Positions 26,384-36,322 are shown, counted from the stretch's first letter. The stretch: DNA of 64,000 nucleotides from Streptomyces sp. NRRL F-525 (GCF_000716605.1 NZ_JNXE01000023.1:62001-126000); one strand, 5' to 3'. Numbers and translations: made by a program. Notes: a model not told the origin generated them from the letters alone.

Positions 26384-26402
26384 TTAGGTAAGCCTAACCT
26401 AA
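26384..26402. promoter_or_regulatory. Iron box (DmdR1-type) of the desABCD operon
   Basis: TTAGGTAAGCCTAACCTAA matches the 19-bp Streptomyces iron box TTAGGTTAGGCTCACCTAA at 16 positions. It lies 66 bp upstream of desA in the gap between desA and the reductase gene. Confidence 0.93.
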
Positions 26403-26470
26403 CTTAACGTCCACGAAACCCGCCGCTCCCGTGACAGCCGTCACTCACGCCCCAGCTGCCCCGCGCACCG

Positions 26471-27304
26471 TCACCCGGCGTCGCGCAACTGCTCCTCGCT
26501 GAGCCCCTGCCGCCAGTACCCGACAAAGGTCACCCGCCGCCGGTCGAACCCCCGCTCACCCACGAAGTGCCGCCGCAACGCCTTCACTTGACCGGCCTCA
26601 CCGGCGATCCACACGTACGGCCGCTCGGCAGAAGGCAGTTGGGCATCCCGAAGGGCTCCGAGGGCCATGGGCGACCCCTCGACGCCCTGGTTCTCCCGCA
26701 CCAGCCAGGTCACTTCGGCATCGGCGTCGGTGACCAAGTCCTGCATATCTCCGGCATGTTGAACTTCGAGCCACACTCGCGCACGGACACCGGAGGGCAG
26801 CGCTTCAAGAACCGCGGACACGGCCGGCACGGCAGTCTCATCGCCCCACAGGACCAAGAGATCGGCATCCTCCGGCGGCCGGAACCGAATCGCCCGATTG
26901 TCCGCGACCGCGGGCCCGAGCAACACGACCCGATCCCCGGGTGCGGCAAGAGAGGCCCAACGGGAAGCGGGCCCGGCGGGCTCGTGCAACACGAAGTCGA
27001 TATCGATCTCGTCAGGATCGCGGCGCAAGGCGCGCAAAGTGTACGACCGCATCACGGCCCGCACGTCGTCCGGCAGTTCACGCCACCCCTGCCACCACCC
27101 GTCACCAAGCTCGTACGGCACAGCGGGCTCCAACTGGCCCGGCTGGGGCAGAAAAAGCGACAGGGACTGATCACACCCGTCGGAGAAGAACCAAGCCAGA
27201 TCGTCCCCACCAAAGGACACCCGAACCAGAGACGGCCCAAGCCGCTCCGTCCGCAAAACCTGAAGGGAAAAAAAGCGAAACGGGACGGCAACAGCCGTAG
27301 TCAC
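26471..27304 (-). CDS. Siderophore-interacting FAD/NADPH ferric reductase (SIP family)
   Basis: 277 residues from GTG at 27304, with AGGAG 7 nt upstream. The N-terminal FAD-binding barrel contains RSYTLR-like MRSYTLRAL (residue ~85) preceded by VRAV, and the family start LGPSLVRVSFGGDDL. The C-terminal SIP domain has VLWGDETAVPAVSAVLE and VWIAGEAGQVKALRRHFV (~225-245), ending in the family WRQG motif. These proteins reduce Fe(III) bound to hydroxamate siderophores in the cytoplasm to release iron. The same position in S. coelicolor is, from memory, assigned as part of the des gene set. No separate iron box is seen within 100 bp upstream; it follows desE on the same strand by 108 bp. Confidence 0.88.
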   Translation of the reverse strand: MTTAVAVPFRFFSLQVLRTERLGPSLVRVSFGGDDLAWFFSDGCDQSLSLFLPQPGQLEPAVPYELGDGWWQGWRELPDDVRAVMRSYTLRALRRDPDEIDIDFVLHEPAGPASRWASLAAPGDRVVLLGPAVADNRAIRFRPPEDADLLVLWGDETAVPAVSAVLEALPSGVRARVWLEVQHAGDMQDLVTDADAEVTWLVRENQGVEGSPMALGALRDAQLPSAERPYVWIAGEAGQVKALRRHFVGERGFDRRRVTFVGYWRQGLSEEQLRDAG

Positions 27305-27341
27305 GGGGCAACTCCTAATCGCAGGTCAAGGCCAACCCCCC

Positions 27342-27369
27342 AGGGGCGCGGGGAACTGCGCGCCCAGCC
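27342..27369 (+). repeat. Interspersed repeat, copy 2
   Basis: Same 28-bp element as at 57405-57432 apart from one base, and in reverse orientation to 14716-14742. It lies in the 108-bp gap between desE and the reductase gene. Confidence 0.8.
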
Positions 27370-27412
27370 ACACACGGCCCGCAGCTCCCCACAAAGCGCA
27401 ACCACCCCTAAA

Positions 27413-28462
27413 TCAACTGACCTTCTTCGCGCCTTCGATCGCCTTCGCGAGATCCTCAAGCAACGGCGCACACTTGGCGTAGGACAGAATCGGCTCAGGG
27501 TTACGCGCGATGACCTGCCCCGCCTTCACAGCCGGCAGCTTCTTCCACGTGCCCTCAGTGATGTCCGCGGGCTGAATCGCCGAAGTCCGGTTGTCCATCA
27601 TGATGATGTCCGCCCCGTACTTGTCGACATTCTCCCAGCTCAGATTCTCGAACCACCCACCACTCGCCTTGAGCGCGGCAGCGGACGGCTCGACGAAGTT
27701 CACGCCGAGAGCCTTGTAGTACTCGAGGTCGGCGGAGAGATTGGACCCGGAGACGTAGAAGATGTCCTGGCTCGCGGACCCGGCGAGCACCTTGATGTCC
27801 GGCTTCGCCTTGGCCGCGGCCCGCAGCCGAGCGGCCGCGTCCTCGAACCGCTTCTTCGCCGCGGTGATCGTGGAAGAACTAGTGTCCGCCCCAAGGGACT
27901 TGGCAAGCTCCAGCATCCGCCCGAGCGGCGTCGGCAGCTGGATGTCGTACACCGAGATACCGACGGTCGGCGCCCCCACCGCGAGGATCTTCTTCTTCGA
28001 CTCCTCCGGGACGTACCAGAGCGTGCCGGCCGAGTCGAACATCGTGGTGATGAGGACGTCGGGGGAGAGCGCCGCGTACTTCTCGATGTTGAACTGGCCC
28101 CACTCGTTGCCGATGATGGTGACCTTGCTGATGTCGAGGTCGCCGGCCTGCACGTCGGCCTTGCCGTCCTTCAGCTTGGTCGGCCCGAAGACGCCCTTCG
28201 ACTCGATGCCGTAGTCGTGCAGCGCGGCGGCGACACCGATGAACGAGACGATGTTCGCCGGGGTCTTGTCGGCCTTCGCGGTGGTGCCGCGGTCGTCCTT
28301 GAAGGTCCAGGGGCCGGACTTGGCGGCCGCCGTCTCCTTGTCCGAGCCACCGCTTTTCGCGTCGTCGTCGCCGCAGGCCGCGAGCGCGGCACCGAGGCCG
28401 AGGGCGCCGCCCGCGGCGAGGATGCCGCGGCGGGAGAGGTGAGTGGCACGGGCGTTGGACAT
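27413..28462 (-). CDS. desE: Ferrioxamine-binding lipoprotein DesE
   Basis: 349 residues from ATG at 28462; a longer frame upstream adds 14 residues without a ribosome binding site. The N-terminus combines a Tat-type SRRGIL motif (10-15) with a lipobox ending at Cys30 (ALAAC), so it is likely a Tat-exported lipoprotein. The rest is a type III FpvB/FhuD-like substrate-binding fold with the long central helix (residues ~170-200). It binds Fe(III)-desferrioxamine at the cell surface for an ABC importer encoded elsewhere. Its own iron box lies 50 bp upstream. It is divergent from the isoprenyl synthase/heme oxygenase pair. Confidence 0.95.
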   Translation of the reverse strand: MSNARATHLSRRGILAAGGALGLGAALAACGDDDAKSGGSDKETAAAKSGPWTFKDDRGTTAKADKTPANIVSFIGVAAALHDYGIESKGVFGPTKLKDGKADVQAGDLDISKVTIIGNEWGQFNIEKYAALSPDVLITTMFDSAGTLWYVPEESKKKILAVGAPTVGISVYDIQLPTPLGRMLELAKSLGADTSSSTITAAKKRFEDAAARLRAAAKAKPDIKVLAGSASQDIFYVSGSNLSADLEYYKALGVNFVEPSAAALKASGGWFENLSWENVDKYGADIIMMDNRTSAIQPADITEGTWKKLPAVKAGQVIARNPEPILSYAKCAPLLEDLAKAIEGAKKVS

Positions 28463-28511
28463 GTGTGGCTGCTTTCGAACAGGGCGGGAGCGCCCGCCGG
28501 ACAATTCGAAG

Positions 28512-28530
28512 GTAGGTTAGCCTAACCTCA
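28512..28530. promoter_or_regulatory. Iron box (DmdR1-type) upstream of desE
   Basis: The 19-bp site contains the perfect palindrome AGGTTAGCCTAACCT (28514-28528). It lies 50 bp from the desE start and 200 bp from the divergent isoprenyl synthase gene, so it clearly serves desE and might also affect the divergent pair. Confidence 0.93.
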
Positions 28531-28730
28531 CTATCTGTCCAGTGGGCGGGGTTGCCGCCGCCCGGGTCTGTACGCGCCCTGTGCCTGTCCTGTGCCGGAC
28601 TTATGAGCCCATGTCCCAGGCGATTTGGCTTTCAACCGCCTTGTCTCGTCCGGCTGTTGTGATCACGCTCCTTCTACGGGGATCTGCGCACTGTTGTTCG
28701 GTCGTCTGCGGAGGTGGAGTGGCTACCACG

Positions 28731-29840
28731 ATGGATGTGACGGACGTGGAGGCGGTGGTCCGGAGTGACGCGGCCCTGCTGGAGGACGACCTGGCCGAGT
28801 TCCTCGACGCGCTGACCGCCCCGGCGCGGACGGCGGGGGTCTCCGTCTACGACACGGCCCTGCGCCGCGCCCTGTACGAACCGGTCGCCGACGCCCTCGG
28901 GTCGAAAGTGGGCCAGCAGGCGCTGCCCCCCACGGCCGGAGCACCCGGCGGCCGGGCCCCGCTGCGGCCCTCGATGGTGTACTGGGCGTACCGCAACTAC
29001 CGGGGGTTCCCCGAGGAACCGGAGAGCACCGCCGACCTTGCGGTGATCCGCCGCACGGCAGTTGCCGTAAGGATTCTGCTGAAGGCCGCGGTCGCCCTCG
29101 ACGACATCCAGGACGGCAGCGGCGTCCGCTACGGCGAACCCGCCCTCCACGCCACCCACGGCACCTCGCTCGCCCTCAACACCGGCGCCTGGCTGATCAT
29201 GTCCGCGCTCCGGCACGCGGCCGACCCCGCCGTCGTGGACAGCCTGGTGCGCTCCGTCGGCAGCGGCTTCACCGGGCAGGCCGTCGACATGTCCTCGCGT
29301 ACGGCGCTCACGCGCGCGGAGCTGTTGGCCGCGCCGCGCGCCACCCGGGTCGACTTCTGGGCGTCGACGGCCGCGCTGAAGACCGGAACCCTGTTCTGGA
29401 TGCCCCTCGACGCGGCGGCCGCGGGACTGCGCGTGGTCGAGGACGACCGGCTCGCCCTGGACGGCGCGATGCGTCAACTGGGCCTCGCCAGCCAGCTGTT
29501 CAACGACCTGACCGACTTCGTGCCGGAGTTCGGCGGCGCCAACACCCACGAGGACTTCGACGGCCTGGGCAACCGGGTCTTCCTGGAACTCCTCGACGAC
29601 GTGCCGTCCGGGAGCCCACGCGAGGACTTCAAACCGTACGTTCTCGGTCACCCGAAACTGGAGGGCACGCTCCTCGCGCTCGCCGAGGAGGCCGTGGCAT
29701 TGAAGCGCGCCGCGAAGGACGCCGTGCACGGCGTGTGCCGCTCCGAGCGCAGCGCCGCCTACTTCGACGTGACGATCGAACGCAAGGGCCACCTCATCGA
29801 CCGTCTGCTCGCGACGGTCCGACAGCGGAGCGGCGTATGA
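28731..29840 (+). CDS. Isoprenyl diphosphate synthase family protein (polyprenyl synthetase)
   Basis: 369 residues from ATG at 28731; GTG at 28719 with GGAGG 4 nt upstream is the alternative start. The first aspartate-rich motif is DDIQD (124-128). The second region is GLASQLFNDLTD (251-262), where the usual DDxxD begins with Asn. GGRAPLRP (73-80) corresponds to the GGKRLRP diphosphate-binding motif. Residues four and five positions before DDIQD are alanines, which in this family allows C20 or longer chains; this is inference. The gene overlaps the heme oxygenase start (ATGA), so the two are translationally coupled. There is no other terpenoid gene nearby. It sits between iron genes and leucine catabolism genes, where I do not remember it in S. 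coelicolor. Confidence 0.82.
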   Translation: MDVTDVEAVVRSDAALLEDDLAEFLDALTAPARTAGVSVYDTALRRALYEPVADALGSKVGQQALPPTAGAPGGRAPLRPSMVYWAYRNYRGFPEEPESTADLAVIRRTAVAVRILLKAAVALDDIQDGSGVRYGEPALHATHGTSLALNTGAWLIMSALRHAADPAVVDSLVRSVGSGFTGQAVDMSSRTALTRAELLAAPRATRVDFWASTAALKTGTLFWMPLDAAAAGLRVVEDDRLALDGAMRQLGLASQLFNDLTDFVPEFGGANTHEDFDGLGNRVFLELLDDVPSGSPREDFKPYVLGHPKLEGTLLALAEEAVALKRAAKDAVHGVCRSERSAAYFDVTIERKGHLIDRLLATVRQRSGV

Positions 29841-30502
29841 CGGACACGGGCACGGACGTGAGCACGGCGACCCAGTGCCTGAGGAACGGCACCCGCGCCT
29901 GGCACGAGGCCCTGGAACGCACGGGGTTCGCCACCGCGATGCTCGCCGGGACCCTGCCGCTGGACCGCTACGTCGGACAACTCGCCGCCTACCGGGTGGT
30001 GTTGGAGGCGCTGGAAGCCGAACTCACCCGCACCACCTGCCCGTCGGTCACCTCGGTGTGGTCTCCCGACCTCGTCAAGCTCCCCCTCGTCGAACGCGAC
30101 CTGCACCACTTCGCCACCCGGGGCACGACCCCCGAACCCGGCCCGGCCGCCCAGGAGTTCGCCGAGGAGATCCGCCGCACCGCCGCGACCGAACCCCGCG
30201 AACTCCTCGGCATCCTCTACGTGTTGGAGGGCTCCACCCTCGGCGCGATGTTCCTGTGCCGGTACGTCACCGAGGCGTACCGGCTCACGGACGGGAACGG
30301 TGCCTCGTACTACGGCAGCGGCGACCGCACCCGCTGGGCGGCCTTCACCGAGCGCCTCGACCGCGCGCTCGGCGAACCCGCCGTACAGGAAAGGGTGTTG
30401 GCCGCCGCCGAACGGGCCTACCGCCATATCGCCCTGATCTCGGGGGAGTTGTCGGTGGGGCTGGACGGTCCGGCGCCCGTCCGGCGTGCACTCAGCCCGT
30501 GA
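29837..30502 (+). CDS. Heme oxygenase (biliverdin-producing, BphO-like)
   Basis: 221 residues, usual bacterial heme oxygenase length. The likely proximal heme ligand is H23 in LRNGTRAWHEALER. The distal-helix motif LLGILYVLEGSTLGAMFL (~135-152) is typical of the BphO-type group. Such enzymes open heme to biliverdin, CO and Fe(II) with an electron donor. The start overlaps the upstream stop in ATGA, so it is translated with the isoprenyl synthase. Context suggests iron recovery from heme, or biliverdin supply to a phytochrome or a prenylated product; no phytochrome is in the window. The last 11 bp overlap the convergent acyl-CoA dehydrogenase gene. Confidence 0.82.
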   Translation: MTDTGTDVSTATQCLRNGTRAWHEALERTGFATAMLAGTLPLDRYVGQLAAYRVVLEALEAELTRTTCPSVTSVWSPDLVKLPLVERDLHHFATRGTTPEPGPAAQEFAEEIRRTAATEPRELLGILYVLEGSTLGAMFLCRYVTEAYRLTDGNGASYYGSGDRTRWAAFTERLDRALGEPAVQERVLAAAERAYRHIALISGELSVGLDGPAPVRRALSP

Positions 30503-31652
30503 GGCCCAACTCGCGGGCGATCAGCATCCGTTGGACCTCGCTGGTGCCTTCGCCGATCTCCAGGATCTTGGAGTCGCGCCACATGCGGGCCACCGGGTAC
30601 TCGTTCATGAAGCCGTAGCCGCCGTGCACCTGGGTGGCGTCGCGGGCGTTGTCCACGGCGATCGTGGAGGAGTACAGCTTGGCGAGGGCGGCCTCCTTCT
30701 TGAAGGGCTCGCCGGCGACCAGGCGGGAGGCCGCGTCGCGCCAGGAGAGCCGTGAGGTGTGGGCCTTCATCTCCATGTCGGCGATCTTGAACTGGATGGC
30801 CTGGTTGGCACCGATCGGCCGCCCGAACGCGTGCCGTTCCTTGGCGTACTTCACCGACTCGTCGACACAGCCCTGTGCGAGACCGGTCGCGAGCGCCGCG
30901 ATGGCGATGCGGCCCTCGTCGAGGATGCGCAGGAACTGGGCGTAGCCGCGGCCGAGTTCGCCGAGCAGGTTGGCCGCCGGGACCCGGACGTCCGCGAAGG
31001 ACAGCTCACGGGTGTCCGAGGCGTTCCAGCCGACCTTCGAGTACGGCGCCGCGACCGTGAAGCCGGGCGTCCCGGACGGCACGATGATCGCGGAGATCAG
31101 CGGCTTGCCGTCGGGCTTGCGGCCGGTCACCGCGGTGACCGTCACCAGACCGGTGATGTCCGTACCGGAGTTGGTGATGAAGCACTTCGACCCGTTGATC
31201 ACCCACTCGTCGGTGTCCGGGTCCAGTCGGGCCGTCGTCCGGGTCGCGCCCGCGTCGGAGCCGCCGTCCGGCTCGGTCAGCCCGAAGGCGCCGAGGATCT
31301 CGCCGGAGCAGAGCCGGGGCAGCCACTCGGCCTTCTGGGCGTCGGTTCCGAAGAGGTGGATCGGCATCGCGCCCAGCGACACCCCGGCCTCCAGGGTGAT
31401 CGCGACCGAGGAGTCGACCCGGGCCAGCTCCTCCAGGACGAGGCCGAGCGCGAGATAGTCGCCGCCCATCCCGCCGTACTCCTCGGGGAACGGCAGCCCG
31501 AACAGGCCCATGCGGCCCATCTCGCGGACGATCTCGTACGGGAACTCGTGCCGCTCGTAGAAGTCGCCGATCTTCGGCGCGACGACGTCGTGCGCGAACT
31601 CCTCGACCGTACGGCGGAGTTCTTCCAGCTCGGGGGAGAGACGGTGGTCCAT
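30492..31652 (-). CDS. Acyl-CoA dehydrogenase of the leucine/isovalerate-type operon
   Basis: 386 residues from ATG at 31652, with AAGGAG about 10 nt upstream. All three acyl-CoA dehydrogenase domains are present: helical N-terminus (~5-115), beta middle (~120-215) with FGLTEPDGGSDAGA, and helical C-terminus (~230-380). The C-terminal IGEGTSEVQ carries the glutamate used as catalytic base in short- and medium-chain enzymes. It oxidises a branched or short acyl-CoA with FAD, passing electrons to ETF. Being downstream of HMG-CoA lyase and methylcrotonyl-CoA carboxylase genes, isovaleryl-CoA is the expected substrate. From memory, the S. coelicolor homologue is the acdH branched-chain acyl-CoA dehydrogenase. 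Confidence 0.88.
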   Translation of the reverse strand: MDHRLSPELEELRRTVEEFAHDVVAPKIGDFYERHEFPYEIVREMGRMGLFGLPFPEEYGGMGGDYLALGLVLEELARVDSSVAITLEAGVSLGAMPIHLFGTDAQKAEWLPRLCSGEILGAFGLTEPDGGSDAGATRTTARLDPDTDEWVINGSKCFITNSGTDITGLVTVTAVTGRKPDGKPLISAIIVPSGTPGFTVAAPYSKVGWNASDTRELSFADVRVPAANLLGELGRGYAQFLRILDEGRIAIAALATGLAQGCVDESVKYAKERHAFGRPIGANQAIQFKIADMEMKAHTSRLSWRDAASRLVAGEPFKKEAALAKLYSSTIAVDNARDATQVHGGYGFMNEYPVARMWRDSKILEIGEGTSEVQRMLIARELGLTG

Positions 31653-31657
31653 GGCGG

Positions 31658-32668
31658 TCACTGCTCCTTGTGGGGCTGCGCTGTTGTACCGAGGGCGCGG
31701 ACGGTGCGGGACGGGCTGGGTCGGCCCAGTTGTTCGGCCATCCACACGCTGGTGGCGGTGAGACGGGCGAGGTCGACTCCGGAGTCGATGCCGAGACCCT
31801 GGAGCATCCACACGAGGTCTTCGGTGGCGAGGTTGCCGGTCGCGGACTTGGCGAACGGGCAGCCGCCGAGGCCGCCCGCGGAGGCGTCCACGGTGGTGAC
31901 GCCGTGCTGCAGGGCGGCCAGGGTGTTGGAGAGGGCCTGACCGTAGGTGTCGTGGAAGTGCACGCCCAACACGTCGGTGGGGACGTGCTGTTCGTTGAGC
32001 GCGGCCAGAAGTTCCAGCACATGCCCGGGAGTTGCCACCCCGATCGTGTCGCCGAGGCTCAGCTCGTCGCAGCCCATGTCGACCAACGCCCGGCAGACAC
32101 GCACCACTTGGGCGATGGGCACCGCGCCCTCCCAGGGGTCGCCGAAGCACATGGAGACGTAGCCGCGCACATGGGCGCCCTCGTCCTTGGCGCGGGCCAC
32201 GACCGGGGCGAACACGGCCAGCGACTCGTCCACCGTGCGGTTGAGGTTGGCCTTGGCGAAGGACTCGGTGGCGCTGGCGAAGACGGCGACGCGGGTCGCC
32301 TTCAGGTCCAGGGCCCGGTCGAGCCCGCGGGCGTTCGGCACGAGGACGGGGAGGTGCACGCCCGGCAGATCGCGCACGAGCGGGAACAGCTGCTCCGCGT
32401 CCGCCAGTTGGGGCACCCACTTGGGGTGGACGAAGCTGGTCGCCTCGATCGTGGTCAGGCCCGCGTCGGCCAGCCGCCGCACGAACTCGGCCTTCACCTC
32501 CGTGGGCACGGTCGCCTTCTCGTTCTGCAGCCCGTCCCGCGCGCCCACCTCGTGGATACGCACCCGGGCGGGCAGATCGGGGGCCGGTACGACCATCGGG
32601 AGCGCCGCTGGCCCGGTTGCGACTGGTCCAGTTGTCCCTGCTCCGGTTGTGCCTGCTCCGGTTGTCAC
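31658..32668 (-). CDS. Hydroxymethylglutaryl-CoA lyase
   Basis: 336 residues from GTG at 32668, overlapping the upstream carboxylase stop in GTGA. It splits HMG-CoA to acetyl-CoA and acetoacetate, the last step of leucine breakdown. [13 protein letters not shown] carries the conserved Arg and Asp of the TIM-barrel active site. [13 protein letters not shown] contains metal-binding histidines. [15 protein letters not shown] has the catalytic-loop cysteine. About 30 residues precede the family start; they are Thr/Gly/Pro-rich and encoded by short tandem repeats (TTGAG units), so either the extension is expressed as a disordered tail or translation begins later. Co-transcribed with the acyl-CoA dehydrogenase and carboxylase genes. 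Confidence 0.9.
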   Translation of the reverse strand: MTTGAGTTGAGTTGPVATGPAALPMVVPAPDLPARVRIHEVGARDGLQNEKATVPTEVKAEFVRRLADAGLTTIEATSFVHPKWVPQLADAEQLFPLVRDLPGVHLPVLVPNARGLDRALDLKATRVAVFASATESFAKANLNRTVDESLAVFAPVVARAKDEGAHVRGYVSMCFGDPWEGAVPIAQVVRVCRALVDMGCDELSLGDTIGVATPGHVLELLAALNEQHVPTDVLGVHFHDTYGQALSNTLAALQHGVTTVDASAGGLGGCPFAKSATGNLATEDLVWMLQGLGIDSGVDLARLTATSVWMAEQLGRPSPSRTVRALGTTAQPHKEQ

Positions 32669-34638
32669 TGGTCCTCCTCCGCGGGTGTGACGACCGCCAG
32701 CACCTGGTCCATGGCGACCGTCGCGCCCGGCGTCACATCGAGTTCGGCGACGGTGCCGGCGTGTGGCGCGGAGACGACGTGCTCCATCTTCATCGCCTCC
32801 ACCACCAACAGGCTCTGCCCCGCGGCCACTTGATCCCCCACGGCGACCTTCACCACGGTCACCGTCCCCGGCATCGGCGCGGTCAGCGAACCCGCACCGG
32901 ACCGGTCGGCCCCGCTCAGCGAGGCGGCCACCGGATCGTGGTCCCGCACCTGCCAGGCGTCCCCGTCCCGGCCCAGCCAGTCACCGGCCCGGTGGAAGGT
33001 GTGCCGGACCCCGTCGAGCGTGACGGCGACCCGGTCCGCGGTGACGGTGTGGGTGCCGCGCGGGACGTACTCCACGGGCTCGGTCACCTTGAGATGGAAC
33101 CCGACCGGCTTCGGGGTACCGCCCAGCCGCCACCCGTCGGGCACGGAGAAGGGGTCGGTCCACCCGTCACTCTTCGGGCGGAGAGCCTCCAGCCGTACGG
33201 CGGCTGCCGCCTCGTACACCTCCGGGGGGACCCCGTCCGGGACCAGGGACTCCGCCTCCCGCTCGACGAGCCCGGTGTCCAACTCGCCCGCCACGACCGC
33301 CGGATGAGCCAGCAGCCGCCGTAGGAAACCGGCGTTCGTCGGCACGCCCAGCGTCACCGTGTCCGCGAGGGCGGCCCGGAGCTTCCTGAGCGCGGTCGCG
33401 CGGTCGGGGCCGTAGGCGATGACCTTGGAGAGCATCGGGTCGTAGAGGCTGCCGACCTCGGTACCTTCGGAGAGGCCGGAGTCGGTGCGGATGCCGTCGC
33501 CCTGGGGTTCGTGGAGTTGGACCACCGTGCCGCCGGAGGGGAGGAACCCGCGCGCGGGGTCCTCCGCGCAGATGCGCGCCTCCACCGCGTGGCCGGTGAG
33601 CGTGATGTCGTCCTGTACGAAGGGCAGTTGCTCGCCCGCCGCCACCCGCAGCTGCCACTCCACCAGGTCGAGGCCGGTCACCAACTCCGTTACCGGGTGC
33701 TCGACTTGGAGGCGGGTGTTCATCTCCATGAAGTAGTACGACGACGGGTCGTTGCCGGGGACGATGAACTCCACCGTGCCCGCGCCCGCGTACCCGCACG
33801 AGCGGGCCGCCTGGACCGCCGCCTCGCCCATCGCCGCGCGCGTGGCCTCGTCCAGGAGGACGCTCGGGGCCTCCTCGACGACCTTCTGGTGGCGGCGCTG
33901 CAAGGAGCACTCGCGTTCGCCGAGGTGGACGACGTTGCCGTGGCCGTCGGCCAGGATCTGGATCTCGATGTGGCGGGGGCGGTCGACCCAGCGCTCGACC
34001 AGGAGGGTGTCGTCGCCGAAGGAGGCGCGGGCCTCGCGGCGGGCGGCGGCGATCTCCTCCTCCAGGAGGGTGAGGTCGCGGACCAGACGCATGCCCTTGC
34101 CGCCGCCTCCGGCCGACGGCTTGAGGAGGACGGGCGCGCCCAACTCGTGCGCCGCCTTGGCCAGTTCGGGGTCGCGGCCGCCGGGGACGACCGGGACGCC
34201 GGCCGCCTCCACGGTCTCCTTGGCGCGGATCTTGTCGCCCATGAGGGCGATCGCGTCGGCCGGGGGACCGATGAAGACGAGCCCGGCGTCGGCGCACGCG
34301 CGCGCGAAGGCCGCGTTCTCGGCGAGGAAGCCGTAGCCCGGGTGGACGGCCTGCGCGCCGGAGCGGGCCGCTGCCTCCAGCAGCCGCTCCACCGACAGGT
34401 AGCTCTCGGCGGCCGGTGCCGGACCGAGCCGTACCGCCGTGTCGGCCTCGCGGACGTGCCGGGCGTCCGCGTCGGCGTCGGAGAAGACGGCCACGGAGCG
34501 CACGCCGAGGGAGCGCAGGGTGCGGATGACGCGGACCGCGATCTCGCCCCGGTTGGCCACGAGGACCGTGTCGAACATCGCGGGTACGTCGGGCGTCTCG
34601 GGAGTCGTGAAGGTGTCGACCATCTCGGGCATCCTCAT
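32665..34638 (-). CDS. Biotin-dependent acyl-CoA carboxylase alpha subunit (methylcrotonyl-CoA carboxylase type)
   Basis: 657 residues from ATG at 34638, which shares one base with the upstream stop (TGATG). The N-terminal biotin carboxylase covers about residues 22-470: [19 protein letters not shown] start, ATP-grasp loop [25 protein letters not shown] linker/BT domain follows, then a C-terminal biotinyl domain with biotin-lysine K617 in [10 protein letters not shown]. With the next upstream gene it forms the carboxylase that fixes CO2 on 3-methylcrotonyl-CoA in leucine breakdown. The presence of HMG-CoA lyase in the operon favours this over acetyl- or propionyl-CoA. Confidence 0.9.
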   Translation of the reverse strand: MRMPEMVDTFTTPETPDVPAMFDTVLVANRGEIAVRVIRTLRSLGVRSVAVFSDADADARHVREADTAVRLGPAPAAESYLSVERLLEAAARSGAQAVHPGYGFLAENAAFARACADAGLVFIGPPADAIALMGDKIRAKETVEAAGVPVVPGGRDPELAKAAHELGAPVLLKPSAGGGGKGMRLVRDLTLLEEEIAAARREARASFGDDTLLVERWVDRPRHIEIQILADGHGNVVHLGERECSLQRRHQKVVEEAPSVLLDEATRAAMGEAAVQAARSCGYAGAGTVEFIVPGNDPSSYYFMEMNTRLQVEHPVTELVTGLDLVEWQLRVAAGEQLPFVQDDITLTGHAVEARICAEDPARGFLPSGGTVVQLHEPQGDGIRTDSGLSEGTEVGSLYDPMLSKVIAYGPDRATALRKLRAALADTVTLGVPTNAGFLRRLLAHPAVVAGELDTGLVEREAESLVPDGVPPEVYEAAAAVRLEALRPKSDGWTDPFSVPDGWRLGGTPKPVGFHLKVTEPVEYVPRGTHTVTADRVAVTLDGVRHTFHRAGDWLGRDGDAWQVRDHDPVAASLSGADRSGAGSLTAPMPGTVTVVKVAVGDQVAAGQSLLVVEAMKMEHVVSAPHAGTVAELDVTPGATVAMDQVLAVVTPAEEDQ

Positions 34639-36254
34639 CACATCCGGAAGACGCCGAACTGGGGGTCTCCCAGGGGCGCGTTGGCACAAGCGGTCAGGGC
34701 GAGACCCAGCACCTGGCGGGTCTCCGTCGGGTCGATGACCCCGTCGTCCCAGAGGCGGGCGGTGGCGTAGTAGGCGTTGCCCTGGCGCTCGTACTGCTGC
34801 CGGATCGGGTCCTTGAAGGCGTCCTCGTCCTCGGCGGGCCAGGACTCCCCGCGCCCCTCCAACTGGTCCCGCTTGACGGTCGCGAGGACCGACGCGGCCT
34901 GCTCGCCGCCCATCACGGAGATCTTGGCGCCGGGCCACATCCACAGGAAGCGGGGGGAGTACGCCCGGCCGCACATCGAGTAGTTGCCCGCGCCGTACGA
35001 GCCGCCGACCACCACCGTCAGCTTCGGCACGCGCGCGCAGGCGACGGCGGTGACCATCTTGGCGCCGTGCTTGGCGATGCCGCCCGCCTCGTAGTCCTTG
35101 CCGACCATGAACCCGGAGATGTTCTGGAGGAACACCAGAGGGATGCCGCGCTGGTCGCACAGTTCGATGAAGTGGGCGCCCTTCTGGGCGGATTCGGAGA
35201 ACAGGATGCCGTTGTTGGCGACGATGCCGACCGGGTGACCATGGATGCGGGCGAAGCCGGTGACCAGGGTCTGTCCGAACTCGGCCTTGAACTCGGCGAA
35301 CCGCGAGCCGTCGACCACGCGCGCGATGATCTCCCGCACGTCGTAGGGGGTACGGGAGTCGACCGGGACGGCGCCGTAGATCCCGTACGGGTCGACCTTC
35401 GGCTCCACCGACTCGGTGACCTCCCAGGGGAGGGCCCCGCGCGCGGGGAGCGTGGCGGCGATGTTCCGGACGATGCGCAGGGCGTGCGCGTCGTCCTCCG
35501 CGAGGTGGTCGGTGACACCCGACACGCGTGCGTGGACGTCGCCGCCGCCCAACTCCTCGGCGGTGACGACCTCACCGGTGGCGGCCTTCACGAGGGGCGG
35601 CCCGCCGAGGAAGATCGTCCCCTGATTCCGGACGATGACGGCTTCGTCGCTCATGGCGGGCACGTAAGCCCCACCGGCGGTGCAGGAGCCTAGGACGGCC
35701 GCGATCTGGGGAATGCGGGCGCCCGACATCCGGGCCTGGTTGTAGAAGATCCGCCCGAAGTGGTCGCGGTCCGGGAACACCTCGTCCTGCATGGGCAGGA
35801 AGGCGCCTCCGGAGTCGACGAGATAGATACAGGGGAGGCGGTTTTCGAGGGCGATCTCCTGGGCGCGCAGGTGCTTCTTCACGGTCATCGGGTAGTACGT
35901 CCCGCCCTTGACCGTGGCGTCGTTGGCGACGATCACGCACTCGCGCCCGCTCACCCGCCCGATCCCGGCGATGACACCGGCGGCCGGGGCGGCGCCGTCG
36001 TACATCCCGTCGGCGGCGAGGGGAGCCAGCTCCAGGAAGGGCGAGCCGGGGTCGAGGAGGGTGTCGACGCGGTCGCGGGGGAGCAGCTTGCCGCGCGCGG
36101 TGTGGCGGTCCCGGGCGCGCTCACCGCCGCCGAGCCGGGCCGCGGCCAGCTTCTGGCGCAGCTCCTCGCCCAGCGCGCGGTGCGCCGCCTCGTTGGCCCG
36201 CCACGCCTCCGACGCGGGGTCCGCCGCGCTCGTCAGCTCCGGTGCCTCTTGCAT
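34638..36254 (-). CDS. Acyl-CoA carboxylase beta subunit (methylcrotonyl-CoA carboxylase type)
   Basis: 538 residues. Carboxyltransferase with N- and C-terminal crotonase-like halves (~25-280 and ~290-530). [19 protein letters not shown] and the [12 protein letters not shown] segment are typical of the MCC beta group, as is the C-terminal [22 protein letters not shown]. It transfers the carboxyl group from biotin to the acyl-CoA. It is the first gene of the operon running leftward through the lyase and dehydrogenase. The 106-bp gap to the divergent TetR gene holds two matching palindromic operators. From memory the S. coelicolor homologue is accD1. Confidence 0.92.
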   Translation of the reverse strand: MQEAPELTSAADPASEAWRANEAAHRALGEELRQKLAAARLGGGERARDRHTARGKLLPRDRVDTLLDPGSPFLELAPLAADGMYDGAAPAAGVIAGIGRVSGRECVIVANDATVKGGTYYPMTVKKHLRAQEIALENRLPCIYLVDSGGAFLPMQDEVFPDRDHFGRIFYNQARMSGARIPQIAAVLGSCTAGGAYVPAMSDEAVIVRNQGTIFLGGPPLVKAATGEVVTAEELGGGDVHARVSGVTDHLAEDDAHALRIVRNIAATLPARGALPWEVTESVEPKVDPYGIYGAVPVDSRTPYDVREIIARVVDGSRFAEFKAEFGQTLVTGFARIHGHPVGIVANNGILFSESAQKGAHFIELCDQRGIPLVFLQNISGFMVGKDYEAGGIAKHGAKMVTAVACARVPKLTVVVGGSYGAGNYSMCGRAYSPRFLWMWPGAKISVMGGEQAASVLATVKRDQLEGRGESWPAEDEDAFKDPIRQQYERQGNAYYATARLWDDGVIDPTETRQVLGLALTACANAPLGDPQFGVFRM

Positions 36255-36294
36255 TTCGTGGGTCCCCTCGCACAGCGATCGGCTGCTCTCGACC

Positions 36295-36310
36295 GTTAAT
36301 GAGCGTTAAC
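36295..36310. promoter_or_regulatory. TetR-type operator 1 of the leucine catabolism operon
   Basis: GTTAATGAGCGTTAAC is an imperfect palindrome. Together with site 2 it defines GTTAAYGASCGYTAAC. It lies 41 bp from the carboxylase start, suited to block that promoter. Confidence 0.75.
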
Positions 36311-36322
36311 CATTTCCTTCAG

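Noticed and set aside
21286-26387. Several 400-700-residue plus-strand frames opposite desD, desB and desA
   Set aside because: Mirror frames of the siderophore genes with no recognisable domain.
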